Assembly: GCA_951799405.1 (NCBI GenBank)
Contig: OX637335.1
Location: forward strand, 18,046,342 to 18,110,341
Source: Agapetus fuscipes
Taxonomy: Eukaryota; Arthropoda; Insecta; Trichoptera; Glossosomatidae
Direction of reading: 5' to 3'
Length of the DNA stretch: 64,000 bases
Part shown: positions 53,218 through 61,854 of the stretch, in pieces
Layout of the letters: every line of letters starts with the position of its first letter
Position numbering within the stretch: position 1 is the stretch's first letter
The notes under the pieces: generated by a model
What the model was told of the DNA's origin: nothing
Databases searched by the model: none
What the model saw: the letters and a program-made list of their open reading frames with translations, nothing else
Made by a program: the position numbers and the translations under genes

Positions 53218-54378
53218 TGAAGAGAACTCTCGATAAAACGAACGTGCATTTAACGAACTCTAGATATAACGAATGAAAATTTCAGTTAAATGAACAAAAA
53301 ATGAAACGTCCTGCTTAAATTAATGAAAACATGCTTTACGAGGTATATCTATCGTAGGAAATAAAGTCTTGTATATACGAGTATCTATGAGAAGGACTAG
53401 TTAAGATGAGTTTCCATAGACCATAATGAAAGGATTCAATAGATTGATAATAATTATTAAGTGATAAATATTTAACCTGAAACGCAGGATCCACTTATGG
53501 CTTGGAAACAAAGAGGCTCTCTCAGTATAGCGCCAACAGACTGAAGACGTACCAAAGAGCCATTGAAAGAAGGATGCTAGGAATCAGCCTCAGAGACAGG
53601 GGTCCAAACCAGGAGATCCGTAGACGCACTGGTGTCACTGATGTCATACAGCGAGTGGCCTGCTTAAAGTTGCACTGAGCTGGTGACGTCGCAAGGCAGG
53701 GCCATGATAGGTAGCCAAAAATAATCGTGCATTGGCAGCCCAGAATGTCCAAGAGAGAGTTTAGAGACCCCAACTGAGGTGGTTGGACGACATTAAGGGA
53801 ACTGCAGGCAGAGAATAGCTGAACACAGCAGCAAGGAGAGAAATGGATAGGATTGGAGGAGGTCTACGTCCAGGAGTGGATCGATAAAGGCTCAGGAAGG
53901 AAGGAAGAATTAAGTGAAAATAATTTGGTTCATCTTGAGTTAATTTATTTGGGTGTCTTACACTTTGGTTACAGTTGCTGAAGAGTTTTTTTTTTCGGGA
54001 TATATTGCCTTGGTCTGTTGGAGCTGGAGCTTTGAACTTTTCGCCTTTATTGGCACAGGCCATAGGTTTCTCAGATAAATGCACATTTTTTCCTGTTTTT
54101 AAGGAGAGAAAACAAAAAAAAAGTGAAAATCCTGTAGTTTAGAAGTTTATCATGAGTATGTCCTTATAATTAGTTCACTAAAGATGAGAAGTTCCACCCC
54201 ATAAAATATTTTATGCGTGATTTCTCAAATCAATGAATCAGATCACATTAAGTTTTACATTTAAGGTGGTTGTAGGTATATATTTTTGTAACTCTATTTT
54301 TATACAACGAACTTTCAACTATAACGAAGCCCCCTTCTACAAATTAGTCCGTTACATCGAGGTCTTACTGTACTGCGT
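53218..54378. mobile_element. Possible pogo/Tigger-like element remnant
   Basis: The left has GAACTCTCGATAAAACGAAC and CTAGATATAACGAATG. The right, read on the minus strand, has CAGTAAGACCTCGATGTAAC and CTTCGTTATAG. Such CTCGATATAACGAA-type ends are usual for pogo-like elements. No transposase remains. Confidence 0.4.
53470..53895 (+). pseudogene. LINE-E reverse transcriptase tail relic
   Basis: Broken frames give YSANRLKTYQRAIERRMLG, ISLRDRGPNQEIRRRTGV, TDVIQRVA and later QLRWLDDIKGTAGREW, LNTAARREMDR. This is the common insect LINE tail with the trihelical Arg-rich region. Stops and a frameshift between blocks show decay. Confidence 0.75.
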
Positions 54379-54811
54379 TTTTTCGCACTGCAAAACATTT
54401 TCCACACTCTGGCAAAAGTTTAAAATTTTCATACTAAAAAAATTGCAACAGAAGTTTTCGCGTGTAATTTGGGCTTCGATTGTTGGCATGCCGGTTTTAG
54501 CGGAAAACTTATTTATTAAAATACATGCAAATTTATTCAAATCGTAGCTTTTCCTTGGTAACGTTCCACAGTAGCGCATCCCCTAAATTAGGTCTCCTTA
54601 TTCAATGCGGCAAAAGTAGGGAAAAGAGTTTAGCGGAAATAATTTAAATGGCATAAAATTTAACTAAGTTTTTGAGCATAAAATGATTTTTAGATTATAT
54701 TACCTAACGACAGAATTTAAAAACGTTTAAGATCTGATTCTGGGAGAAAATGGAGACAATCTCTTGATTAGCTGAAGGAACAAATGTGTGTTGTATGCAG
54801 CAGTTGTTTTT
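54379..54811. other. Unassigned AT-rich DNA
   Basis: No gene or recognised repeat. Confidence 0.45.
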
Positions 54812-55123
54812 TTTAAACCCTGTGCGGGAGACTCCTAGATTTCAGAGACTCGAGGGGTCTATGACACTTGTTGTAGTGCCGCAGAGGTGATCACGAGCTT
54901 GATCGTCGCTACAAAGCGCCAATACTCAAGCAAGACCCAGTTGCTGTAAGGCTGGATAGACCTTTAGTGACCGGTCTTTGGTAAAGGTGTATGAATTTTT
55001 CAACCCAGCGAAAAGCATATTTGAAAATATAAATGGTATATATTTTTGTGTTCCGCCGAAATTCGAATCCACAACCTTCCATTTACGAGTCGGAAGTGTT
55101 GCCACTGGACTACGGACCGGTCT
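54812..55123 (-). mobile_element. SINE-1 copy with extended 3' tail
   Basis: The extra block at 54812-54890 is the complement of that at 45095-45190. The rest is a full SINE-1 with A box TAGTCCAGTGGCAACAC and B-box-like GGATTCGAATTTC on the minus strand. Confidence 0.88.
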
Positions 55124-55139
55124 ACTTTAATTACTTGTT

Positions 55140-55415
55140 GTGTCAAAGACGCATTGTCTTGCACGCTGAAGAACATCGTGGCTGAAAAATCTGCGGCAAT
55201 AGTTTGACAGAAGTGCCAAGTCTTCTATATCGAGCCGCAGCATCTTAAGTCAAAATTGCCATGATGATCGCCGATCTTCGATAGAAGTGGCACGAAAAGA
55301 AGAAGTGTCTACGAGGCCAAACACTCAAAAGATGGAAGAACAGCTGGTATTGCATCACAAGAGGGAAATCCTGAATTAACAGATCTGAGATCTACTTTAG
55401 GAAGAAGAAGTAATG
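55140..55415 (+). pseudogene. LINE-C tail relic
   Basis: AAAAGATGGAAGAACAGCTGG and AACAGATCTGAGATCTAC correspond to LINE-C at 5195-5265. The upstream frame is full of stops. It ends about 80 bases from the splice donor of the host exon. Confidence 0.6.
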
Positions 55416-55496
55416 TAAATGGTATTTTTTAAAAGATAGGGAAAAAAGGTAAAGGGAAAAAAAGAAAAATGGGAAAAAGAAGAAAGTTTGACTTAC

Positions 55497-55624
55497 TTTA
55501 TGTTTGGTGAGGCTTTTCCAGGTGAAGTGAATGTCAGATATATGGGCCGGCACAGGCACCGTGAAGTTCAGCGCATAATTGTTCATACGGCCCTCAGTCA
55601 CGTAGTACAGCTCTGCTTCCAGCC
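55497..55624 (-). CDS. drl: RYK/derailed receptor, WIF-domain exon
   Basis: A 128-base internal exon on the minus strand, bounded by acceptor TTTGTTTTGATTCCAG and donor GTAAGTCAAA. It reads (G)LEAELYYVTEGRMNNYALN, FTVPVPAHISDIHFTW and KSLTKHK. The AELYYV...YAL.F...VP......FTW pattern is the N-terminal part of the WIF domain of RYK/derailed Wnt receptors, single-pass membrane proteins with an atypical tyrosine-kinase domain that steer axons. The exon enters in phase 1 (the first Gly codon is split) and leaves in phase 0. It is GC-richer than its surroundings and free of stops. Upstream exons (signal peptide) should lie at higher coordinates and downstream exons (rest of WIF, membrane span, kinase) at lower ones; none was found in the window. 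Which paralogue (drl, dnt, Drl-2 type) cannot be decided from 42 codons. Confidence 0.85.
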
Positions 55625-55658
55625 CTGGAATCAAAACAAACATTTCAGTATTTACGAT

Positions 55659-55681
55659 GTTTCGTTAGCCAACGTCTTCAG
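55659..55681 (-). ncRNA. Hammerhead-like hairpin upstream of the drl exon
   Basis: On the minus strand CTGAAGA is followed by stem CGTT, loop GGCT, stem AACG, then AAAC. It sits 35 bases upstream of the acceptor and belongs to the same hairpin family as the Penelope-like ends. Confidence 0.4.
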
Positions 55682-55816
55682 GAGGCACCTTCTATGCAAA
55701 ACGATTGAGGATGAACTTTATTTAGGTATACAGAGACTTTCACAATATTATCGTAAAGTGTATTTGTTAACTCTATTCGGTTATTTAACCCCTCTCACTT
55801 GTTTTTTCTGTTGATT

Positions 55817-55828
55817 TTTTATTTTTAT
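55817..55828 (+). repeat. Target-site duplication of PLE-1, left
   Basis: TTTTATTTTTAT, identical to 59337-59348. Confidence 0.85.
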
Positions 55829-55926
55829 AATTGTTAAAAATGAAAAACTTTGTTATAATTCACTGTGTGAGCTTTATTTTTAAAAAACACTACTAGTTTC
55901 GGTGGGTCAATATCCACCATCGACGG
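55829..55926 (-). repeat. PLE-1 terminal repeat, 3' copy
   Basis: Contains AACAAAGTTTTTCATTTTTA, TGTGAGCTTTATTTTTAAAA (plus strand) and the hairpin at 55896-55926. The same sequence recurs at 58446-58520 (direct) and at about 59185-59300 (inverted). Confidence 0.85.
55896..55926 (-). ncRNA. Hammerhead-like hairpin in PLE-1 terminal repeat
   Basis: The minus strand reads CGTCGATGGTGG, loop ATATTGA, CCACCGAAAC. The stem of five to six pairs followed by GAAAC fits, but the CTGANGA box is degenerate here. A second copy is at 59194-59224. Confidence 0.35.
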
Positions 55927-55973
55927 GTGTCAACTTAAAACTAACATAGAAATACAAAAAATACAGTCAGAAT

Positions 55974-58445
55974 TTAATCGATTATAGAAGGGGAGGGGGT
56001 ATAAGGTGGGCGGAGCTTAAGAGGAAACAATGAAAGAAGAGGGGATGTATTCGGAAAGACAATGTTGTTAATTAAATTGTTTTCTGAATTTAAATTTTTG
56101 TGTATCTGAAGATTTTCAAAGTTACTCATTATCTTTCCTTTGTTAGTAATGTGGTTTAGGAGTTTTAATTTGTGGGAGTGGAAAGAATGGTTTGACTCCA
56201 TGATGTGATTTGCAAATTCCGAGTGGTTGTTGCTTGTGAGGCAGCGGCGATGCTCATCGATTCTCGTTTTGAGATTTCTTGCGGTTTGTCCAATATATTT
56301 TATTTCACAATCACCGCAAGAAATCTCATATACTCCGCTTTTCATCATGAAGTCAATTTTGGATTTTGAATTTAAAAGGATTTTGTTAAGGTTGTTGTTA
56401 GTGTAAAAGGCGGGTTTAACATTGGAAGGGAGTAATTTAGTAATTTTAGTAGATATTGGGCCGTTATAGATAATTCTTTTCCAAAATGTTTTTTCTAAAG
56501 TGTTAGAGTTTGTAGAGTAGAGGTATTTTTTAATGAGCATTGTATTATTTTTATTTTTTAACATTTTGTCTATAAGTTCACAATTATAACCATTATTAAC
56601 AGCTATGAGTTTGATAGTCATCAACTCCTTATTATAATCATCATTGCTAAGAGGAATATTTGTGAGTCTATTTATCATTGAATGAAAACTGGCTAATTTA
56701 TGTGCGGTGGGGTGAGAAGAGTGAATTGGAATTACAGTGTCGGTGTGTGTAGGCTTGCGATATATGTTGAAATTTAATTTATTATTACTGATTTTTATGG
56801 AAAGGTCTAAAAAGTTTAATTGGTTATCTGTGTTTTTTTCCAGTGTGAATTTAATTTTATTATGTAGTGTGTTAATGTGGGACAGGAGAGAGTCTAGCTG
56901 TCTGTTCGTACCGTTGAAAATACAAAATATATCATCCACATAGCGATACCATTTGAATATGTGTCGCACTAAGGGATGGTTTGAATTTAATAGATCTGTT
57001 TCCAATTTATCTAAGAACATATCCGCTAATACTGGAGAGATAGGAGAACCCATTGGTATACCTTCAATTTGTTCATAGAATTTATCGTCGAATTGGAAGT
57101 AATTTTGAGAAGTACAAACATTAAAAATTCTCATCATTTCTTCCGCTATATTATCACTTAAATTTGAATTATATAAAAGGTCATTAAAGATATCTTTTGT
57201 ATCAGGTACGGGCACATTAGTAAACAAATTGATAACATCAAAAGAGATAAGTTTTGAGTTTTTGGGTATAATTAAATTTTGTACAGAGGTAATTAGTTCT
57301 AAGCTGTTTTTAATGGTGTATGTAGGGTTAAAGATTTTTGATGAATTTATAAGGTAATTGAGTTGTTTGCAAAGTTTGTAATTAGGAGCACTAACATATG
57401 ATACTACAGGTCTAATAGGAATGTGTTCTTTATGTAGTTTGGGAAGTCCATATAATCTTGGTGCTTGTGGGTTCATAAGTGTTAGGAAATTCCCACCATT
57501 TTCATTAATGTTGGGGCAGTTCTTAATTACTTGTTTAACTTTCTCTTGATATTTTGTTGTAGGATTTTTGTTTAAAATCACAAAATTATTGTCTTGTAAG
57601 AAGTCTTCCACTTTGATTATATAATCAGATTTGTCGAGGATTACAATGCTGTTTCCCTTGTCGGACCTTGTAAGTGTGAGCTCTTTCTCGTTAAGAGTCT
57701 GTCGGATGTTGTAGGCCACTCTCATCTCCTTGTTGTTACTAATTTTTCTTTCCATTCCTGATTTCTTGATTAAATCCGCGCATTTGTATTTCACTCCTAT
57801 TGATTCCTTTGTTACTGCTGCGTCTATGTCTACTGCCAACTGCATAATAGGTTTTTCACTGTTGTCATTTATGTTATATTTAAGTCCATTATTAAGCAGT
57901 TTAGTTTCCTCAGTTGTAAATGTATGTTGTGATAAGTTAACCACTCGTTCACTGAACTTATGATTTAAAATTGTGGGTTTTATGTGATGGGGTTTTTTGT
58001 TAGTTTGTTTTTTAGACAGTAATGTATTAAGTTTTTTGTCTAGCAACAATTTCTTTTGAAAACCTTCTAGACTAGCAATATGTCGCACTTTATCATCCAA
58101 TATTTCCCACTCTACGCGGTGTAGTATATGAACCAATTCACAATGTAGAACTTTAAGTAAGGTTTTGATGTTATCACGGGTCTCATATAACGATTTAATT
58201 TCTTCATTAATCCACGATATTTGGGCACGTTTTAATACTTTAATTGCTGTTTTGTTTTTATTTTTAATTTTAATCGATACATAATTAGGGATGACATTAT
58301 TTTGAATACATGATTTATTAAAGTAAAGGTTAAGTGAAGTGATTTTGTATTTTAGATGTAGTTTTTTGTACATTTCTGCCTTTTTTGCCGTACTGGCCAC
58401 TATTAACTTATTTAGGTTTTCAGCAGTAACTTTGTGAAAGTTCAT
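55974..58445 (-). CDS. PLE-1 reverse transcriptase with GIY-YIG endonuclease
   Basis: An intact 823-codon ORF of a Penelope-like element. These elements copy their RNA into nicked target DNA. Residues 1-250 are a lysine-rich N-terminal region. RT blocks follow: TRSDKGNSIVILDK (about 259-272), LYGLPKLHK (331-339), FDVINLFTNVPV with the catalytic Asp (402-413), GIPMGSPISPVLADMFLDKL (462-481), YRYVDD with the catalytic pair (500-505) and LNFLDL (543-548). The C-terminal endonuclease has GVYEI (704-708), a CGDC pair and YIGQT (717-721), then RIDEHRR. The tail is proline-rich. The ATG at 58445 lies just inside the 5' terminal repeat, and the same start is repeated in the inverted copy at 59300. 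There are no stops or frameshifts, so the protein may be functional. Confidence in the family is very high; activity is inferred. Confidence 0.95.
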   Translation of the reverse strand: MNFHKVTAENLNKLIVASTAKKAEMYKKLHLKYKITSLNLYFNKSCIQNNVIPNYVSIKIKNKNKTAIKVLKRAQISWINEEIKSLYETRDNIKTLLKVLHCELVHILHRVEWEILDDKVRHIASLEGFQKKLLLDKKLNTLLSKKQTNKKPHHIKPTILNHKFSERVVNLSQHTFTTEETKLLNNGLKYNINDNSEKPIMQLAVDIDAAVTKESIGVKYKCADLIKKSGMERKISNNKEMRVAYNIRQTLNEKELTLTRSDKGNSIVILDKSDYIIKVEDFLQDNNFVILNKNPTTKYQEKVKQVIKNCPNINENGGNFLTLMNPQAPRLYGLPKLHKEHIPIRPVVSYVSAPNYKLCKQLNYLINSSKIFNPTYTIKNSLELITSVQNLIIPKNSKLISFDVINLFTNVPVPDTKDIFNDLLYNSNLSDNIAEEMMRIFNVCTSQNYFQFDDKFYEQIEGIPMGSPISPVLADMFLDKLETDLLNSNHPLVRHIFKWYRYVDDIFCIFNGTNRQLDSLLSHINTLHNKIKFTLEKNTDNQLNFLDLSIKISNNKLNFNIYRKPTHTDTVIPIHSSHPTAHKLASFHSMINRLTNIPLSNDDYNKELMTIKLIAVNNGYNCELIDKMLKNKNNTMLIKKYLYSTNSNTLEKTFWKRIIYNGPISTKITKLLPSNVKPAFYTNNNLNKILLNSKSKIDFMMKSGVYEISCGDCEIKYIGQTARNLKTRIDEHRRCLTSNNHSEFANHIMESNHSFHSHKLKLLNHITNKGKIMSNFENLQIHKNLNSENNLINNIVFPNTSPLLSLFPLKLRPPYTPSPSIID

Positions 58446-58520
58446 CTTTACAATTGTTAAAAATGAAAAACTTTGTTATAATTCACTGTGTGAGCTTTAT
58501 TTTTAAAAAACACTACTAGT
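58446..58520 (-). repeat. PLE-1 terminal repeat, partial 5' copy
   Basis: Matches 55835-55900 on the same strand and stops at CACTACTAGTTT, i.e. within the GAAAC of the hairpin, where the inverted copy begins. Confidence 0.85.
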
Positions 58521-58555
58521 TTAATAATGGTTATAATTGTGAACTTATAGACAAA

Positions 58556-59146
58556 ATGTTAAAAAATAAAAATAATACAATGCTCATTAAAAAATACCTC
58601 TACTCTACAAACTCTAACACTTTAGAAAAAACATTTTGGAAAAGAATTATCTATAACGGCCCAATATCTACTAAAATTACTAAATTACTCCCTTCCAATG
58701 TTAAACCCGCCTTTTACACTAACAACAACCTTAACAAAATCCTTTTAAATTCAAAATCCAAAATTGACTTCATGATGAAAAGCGGAGTATATGAGATTTC
58801 TTGCGGTGATTGTGAAATAAAATATATTGGACAAACCGCAAGAAATCTCAAAACGAGAATCGATGAGCATCGCCGCTGCCTCACAAGCAACAACCACTCG
58901 GAATTTGCAAATCACATCATGGAGTCAAACCATTCTTTCCACTCCCACAAATTAAAACTCCTAAACCACATTACTAACAAAGGAAAGATAATGAGTAACT
59001 TTGAAAATCTTCAGATACACAAAAATTTAAATTCAGAAAACAATTTAATTAACAACATTGTCTTTCCGAATACATCCCCTCTTCTTTCATTGTTTCCTCT
59101 TAAGCTCCGCCCACCTTATACCCCCTCCCCTTCTATAATCGATTAA
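58556..59146 (+). pseudogene. PLE-1 GIY-YIG endonuclease domain, inverted copy
   Basis: These 196 codons are identical to residues 628-823 of the PLE-1 protein. They include the complete GIY-YIG domain (GVYEI at 77-81, YIGQT at 90-94, RIDEHRR) and the proline-rich end. The reverse transcriptase is missing. The apparent ATG is an internal methionine, and no promoter is expected here. It could express a free-standing endonuclease only if read from outside. Confidence 0.88.
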
Positions 59147-59193
59147 ATTCTGACTGTATTTTTTGTATTTCTATGTTAGTTTTAAGTTGACAC

Positions 59194-59224
59194 CCGTCGA
59201 TGGTGGATATTGACCCACCGAAAC
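59194..59224 (+). ncRNA. Hammerhead-like hairpin, inverted PLE-1 repeat
   Basis: Plus-strand copy of the 55896-55926 hairpin, lying between the two tandem PLE-1 fragments. Confidence 0.35.
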
Positions 59225-59336
59225 TAGTAGTGTTTTTTAAAAATAAAGCTCACACAGTGAATTATAACAAAGTTTTTCATTTTTAACAATTGTAAAGATG
59301 AACTTTCACAAAGTTACTGCTGAAAACCTAAATAAG

Positions 59337-59348
59337 TTTTATTTTTAT
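59337..59348 (+). repeat. Target-site duplication of PLE-1, right
   Basis: TTTTATTTTTAT, identical to 55817-55828. Confidence 0.85.
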
Positions 59349-59439
59349 TTTAAAATAATGAACTCTGTGAATTGCCAAAGATAAAATTATGACGTCACAC
59401 GGACGGATTACTAGGAAAAATGATAATAAATATTTTTTA

Positions 59440-59510
59440 TCATATTTTTAATGGTTTGTGTATTAACCCTGTGAAAATTAATTATTCATCTTTTTTTTCA
59501 TAAATAACAA
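59440..59510 (+). repeat. Penelope-type terminal segment
   Basis: ATGGTTTGTGTATTAACCCT then GTGAAAATTAATTATTC; isolated. Confidence 0.5.
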
Positions 59511-59524
59511 AAATAATTCTGTAT

Positions 59525-59790
59525 TTCAACTGTTACTGTTACTGTATCCTGCCGCCTTTCAACTAGAGAGCGGCGGTACCTCCGCACATGCGTCTTGACT
59601 TTTTTCTGTCCTTGCATGCCTCTTTTATCACTTCAACATTCATCACTTTCTTCATACACACTCTTCTCTTATTCACACTCTGCAGGTTCCATTCTTTCGC
59701 AATCTCACCTTTTTGGTCTATGCATTCCTTCCTCGGTCTTCCTCTTCCACGCTTTCCTCTGTTCTTATTTTTAATCTTTGCAATTTAACC
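59525..59790 (-). pseudogene. LINE-A2 relic (ORF end)
   Basis: Minus-strand codons read RGRPRKECIDQKGEIAKEW, NLQSVNKRRVCMKKVMN and CKDRKK, a divergent relative of LINE-A. TGTATCCTGCCGCC follows, as at 46670. Confidence 0.75.
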
Positions 59791-60160
59791 TAGTCTCTTG
59801 TTTGTGAAAGTTCTTCAATAATTTTCTTGCATAAAAATGATATCTTGAAACAGCAAAACAACTTTTTATGACGTAATATTTTTCGTAAAGCTGAAAAATA
59901 TTTTTCAACGGGTACAATTGTAGTGACTTTGGCTTGTATTTTTCAAAAGTACAAAGAAAAATTTCAGCATTGTTAAGCGTGCATAATTACTTTCTATAAA
60001 TGCCTTTTTATTCTTAGAAATTTGGCCCTTTTTTGCTTATCGCTTGAAACAAAGGGCCCGGTCATTAAGACTACAATGTTTTTAAAGATAGCAGACAAGG
60101 GGTGATTGTATCACAAAAAGTATTGTTTCACTTTTGTTGTCTTGTTTTTTTTTTATATAT
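59791..60160. other. Unassigned AT-rich DNA
   Basis: No gene or recognised repeat. Confidence 0.45.
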
Positions 60161-60162
60161 AA

Positions 60163-60365
60163 ATAGATTTGTAAAAAGGAATGCAATCCACCACCTTATT
60201 TTAGAGTCTTCAAATGAAAGCAGAAGCTTGTGTGCATGCAATGGGATCTGTTGAACCAGGGTCGAAGCTATAGTCGAGTGGGCTAGACGCAAGATTCAAA
60301 CCAACGTTATTCGGTTCCAAATACGCTAGTCGAACATGGGCCTCTACTCCTCGGCCATAACACCG
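60163..60365 (-). mobile_element. SINE-3 copy
   Basis: GGAATGCAATCCACCACC, GCAGAAGCTTGTGTGCATGC and a minus-strand head with GGCCGAGGAGTAGAGGC. The B-box position has one change (GGTTTGAATCTTG). Confidence 0.88.
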
Positions 60366-60389
60366 ATTAAATTATAAATGTTTTTTAGT

Positions 60390-60730
60390 TTTCATGGCTG
60401 GATTCAGATGCTTGATTTTTTGTTTCCAGGTTTTGACCGTGATCCATTATTTTTGCTACTTTTCTTTTTTTTCTTTTTCTTCTTTCTTGATATTTCTTGA
60501 ACACTTTCAGCTGACGTTTCGTATCCTCTGTGGGTGACTTTTTCGAAGCTCTGCTCACTTCTAGTAGACCTGGTACCTTTCTGGTAGACTTCACAGACAG
60601 AAGAGACGAAATGTCAGCTGAAAGTCTTAAAGAAGTATCAAAAAAAAAAAAGCGAAAAAAGAAGCCAAAACTTGGACCAAAAACCATGGACTACGATCTA
60701 AACCAGGAACCAAAAAATCAAGCAACCGAT
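60390..60730. repeat. Diverged inverted repeat, both arms encode a Lys-rich tail
   Basis: The minus-strand arm (60390-60545) reads KRQLKVFKKYQERRKRKKRK, then MDHGQNLETKNQAS. The plus-strand arm (60590-60725) reads AESLKEVSKKKKRKKKPKLG, then MDYDLNQEPKNQAT. The arms are clearly related but diverged. The parent sequence is unknown; it may be a gene fragment duplicated in inverse orientation. Confidence 0.55.
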
Positions 60731-60744
60731 TTAATTATTTAACA

Positions 60745-61255
60745 ACGTTCAAGTCTTACCGTTTTTTTCTGGTTCACGGATTCCGGTGTTAATATAATAA
60801 CAAAGTCCTCGTCGTAATTTCAGAATTCATACTACAAAATAATTTCGCGACATAACGTCACCCTGATGCTCACAGTATGCACACACGAGCACCATCGTTG
60901 CAGCTTTTTACTACGCGATAAGTTCATCTGCCCGAGTTCACACATGCATGTTGCTTGCAGCGAATAAGGCTTCGACAGGAATGCAAATACTCCCCCAACT
61001 TTCCCTGAATATTAATGTGCATAATTGTGTAGTCCTGGGGACAAAACATACCGAGGCCGCTAGCTGGGATGCGAACCCCCTACTCCTCTGAAAACAAACC
61101 CAAATGTAAACGTACAACATTACATATAGTTCACACATATATTCATTGAGGATGAGGGATATGACTGAAAAAAAAGCATTTACATTTTAGGCGTTATTAC
61201 TCAGTTTGACCTTCAATTATTTACAAGCTTTAATCTTTGGTTTTAATTTTTGTGA
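60745..61255. other. Unassigned DNA
   Basis: A lone B-box-like GGGTTCGCATCCC on the minus strand near 61070 suggests a tRNA-derived scrap; nothing else. Confidence 0.35.
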
Positions 61256-61261
61256 ATATTG

Positions 61262-61305
61262 TGTCGATAGGTCAGTTGATAGAGTGCTTGCTTTCTATCT
61301 ACTTC
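61262..61305 (+). mobile_element. SINE-2 head scrap
   Basis: TAGGTCAGTTGATAGAGTGC and GCTTGCTTTC match the SINE-2 A-box region only. Confidence 0.5.
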
Positions 61306-61309
61306 GCGC

Positions 61310-61850
61310 CAGTTACCAGCAGTGAGCTTAGGTACTCTCAAGACCACCTCGTCGCTTTGATAACCAGCCTTGAAAGTACTCCTGTTTCTGAAAACAAAAC
61401 GATAGCAATCACCCGAAAAATTCCAAAAGAGTTACATTTAGTTTTTGTGGCGCTATGCATTTTGACCATTGATTCAAGTTTGGGTAAAACTGCTTCGTAA
61501 TTACATTTTTAATACAACTTAATAACGTTTTAATACAACGAATTCATAAAATTATTAACAAAAAAATGTTAGGTGTGCAAAATATTCATGCCGTTTAATT
61601 CTTGAAGCATTCACGTGCAAAAATTCGCAAGCATGTTTCAGCTTTGTCATTAAAAAGATGAGAAATAATTTAGTGAGTAAAAGGGACCAGCAGGTGCTAC
61701 GGTCTCTCGTTTTCATTTTTTTATTTTTTGTGAGAATTTCTATGACATCTAGAAAGTAGCACGGCGCAGCGGTTCCCAAACTACAAATACTTCCCCTCGT
61801 AAACCATTTAAAAAAAAAAAGTAAAAATGATAACGTGATTTTTAAAGAGA
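61310..61850. other. Unassigned DNA
   Basis: No gene or recognised repeat. Confidence 0.45.
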
Positions 61851-61854
61851 TTTT

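Larger units (their letters stand above)
55829..59336 (-). mobile_element. PLE-1, young Penelope-like element with inverted partial copy
   Basis: From right to left on the minus strand: a partial 5' terminal repeat (58446-58520), the 823-codon ORF (58445-55974), and a 3' terminal repeat (about 55829-55926) ending at a 12-base target duplication. Fused to the 5' side, in the opposite orientation, is a partial copy (58519-59336). It contains the last 196 codons, a complete terminal repeat, and the first dozen codons of a following tandem unit. The two sets of 196 codons are identical. A 2-3 base overlap (TT) joins the arms. Confidence 0.92.
58519..59336 (+). mobile_element. PLE-1 inverted partial copy
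   Basis: The complement of the PLE-1 3' part, starting in the codons for NNGYNCELID and running through the stop, the terminal repeat and the beginning of another ORF (MNFHKVTAENLNK at about 59299-59336). It is thus a slice across the junction of two tandem units. Confidence 0.9.

Noticed and set aside
55488..55814. Plus-strand frame of 108 codons
   Set aside because: It lies antisense to the WIF exon, which has splice sites and a family match, so it is a shadow.
56737..57963. Plus-strand frames inside PLE-1
   Set aside because: They are antisense to the intact 823-codon ORF.
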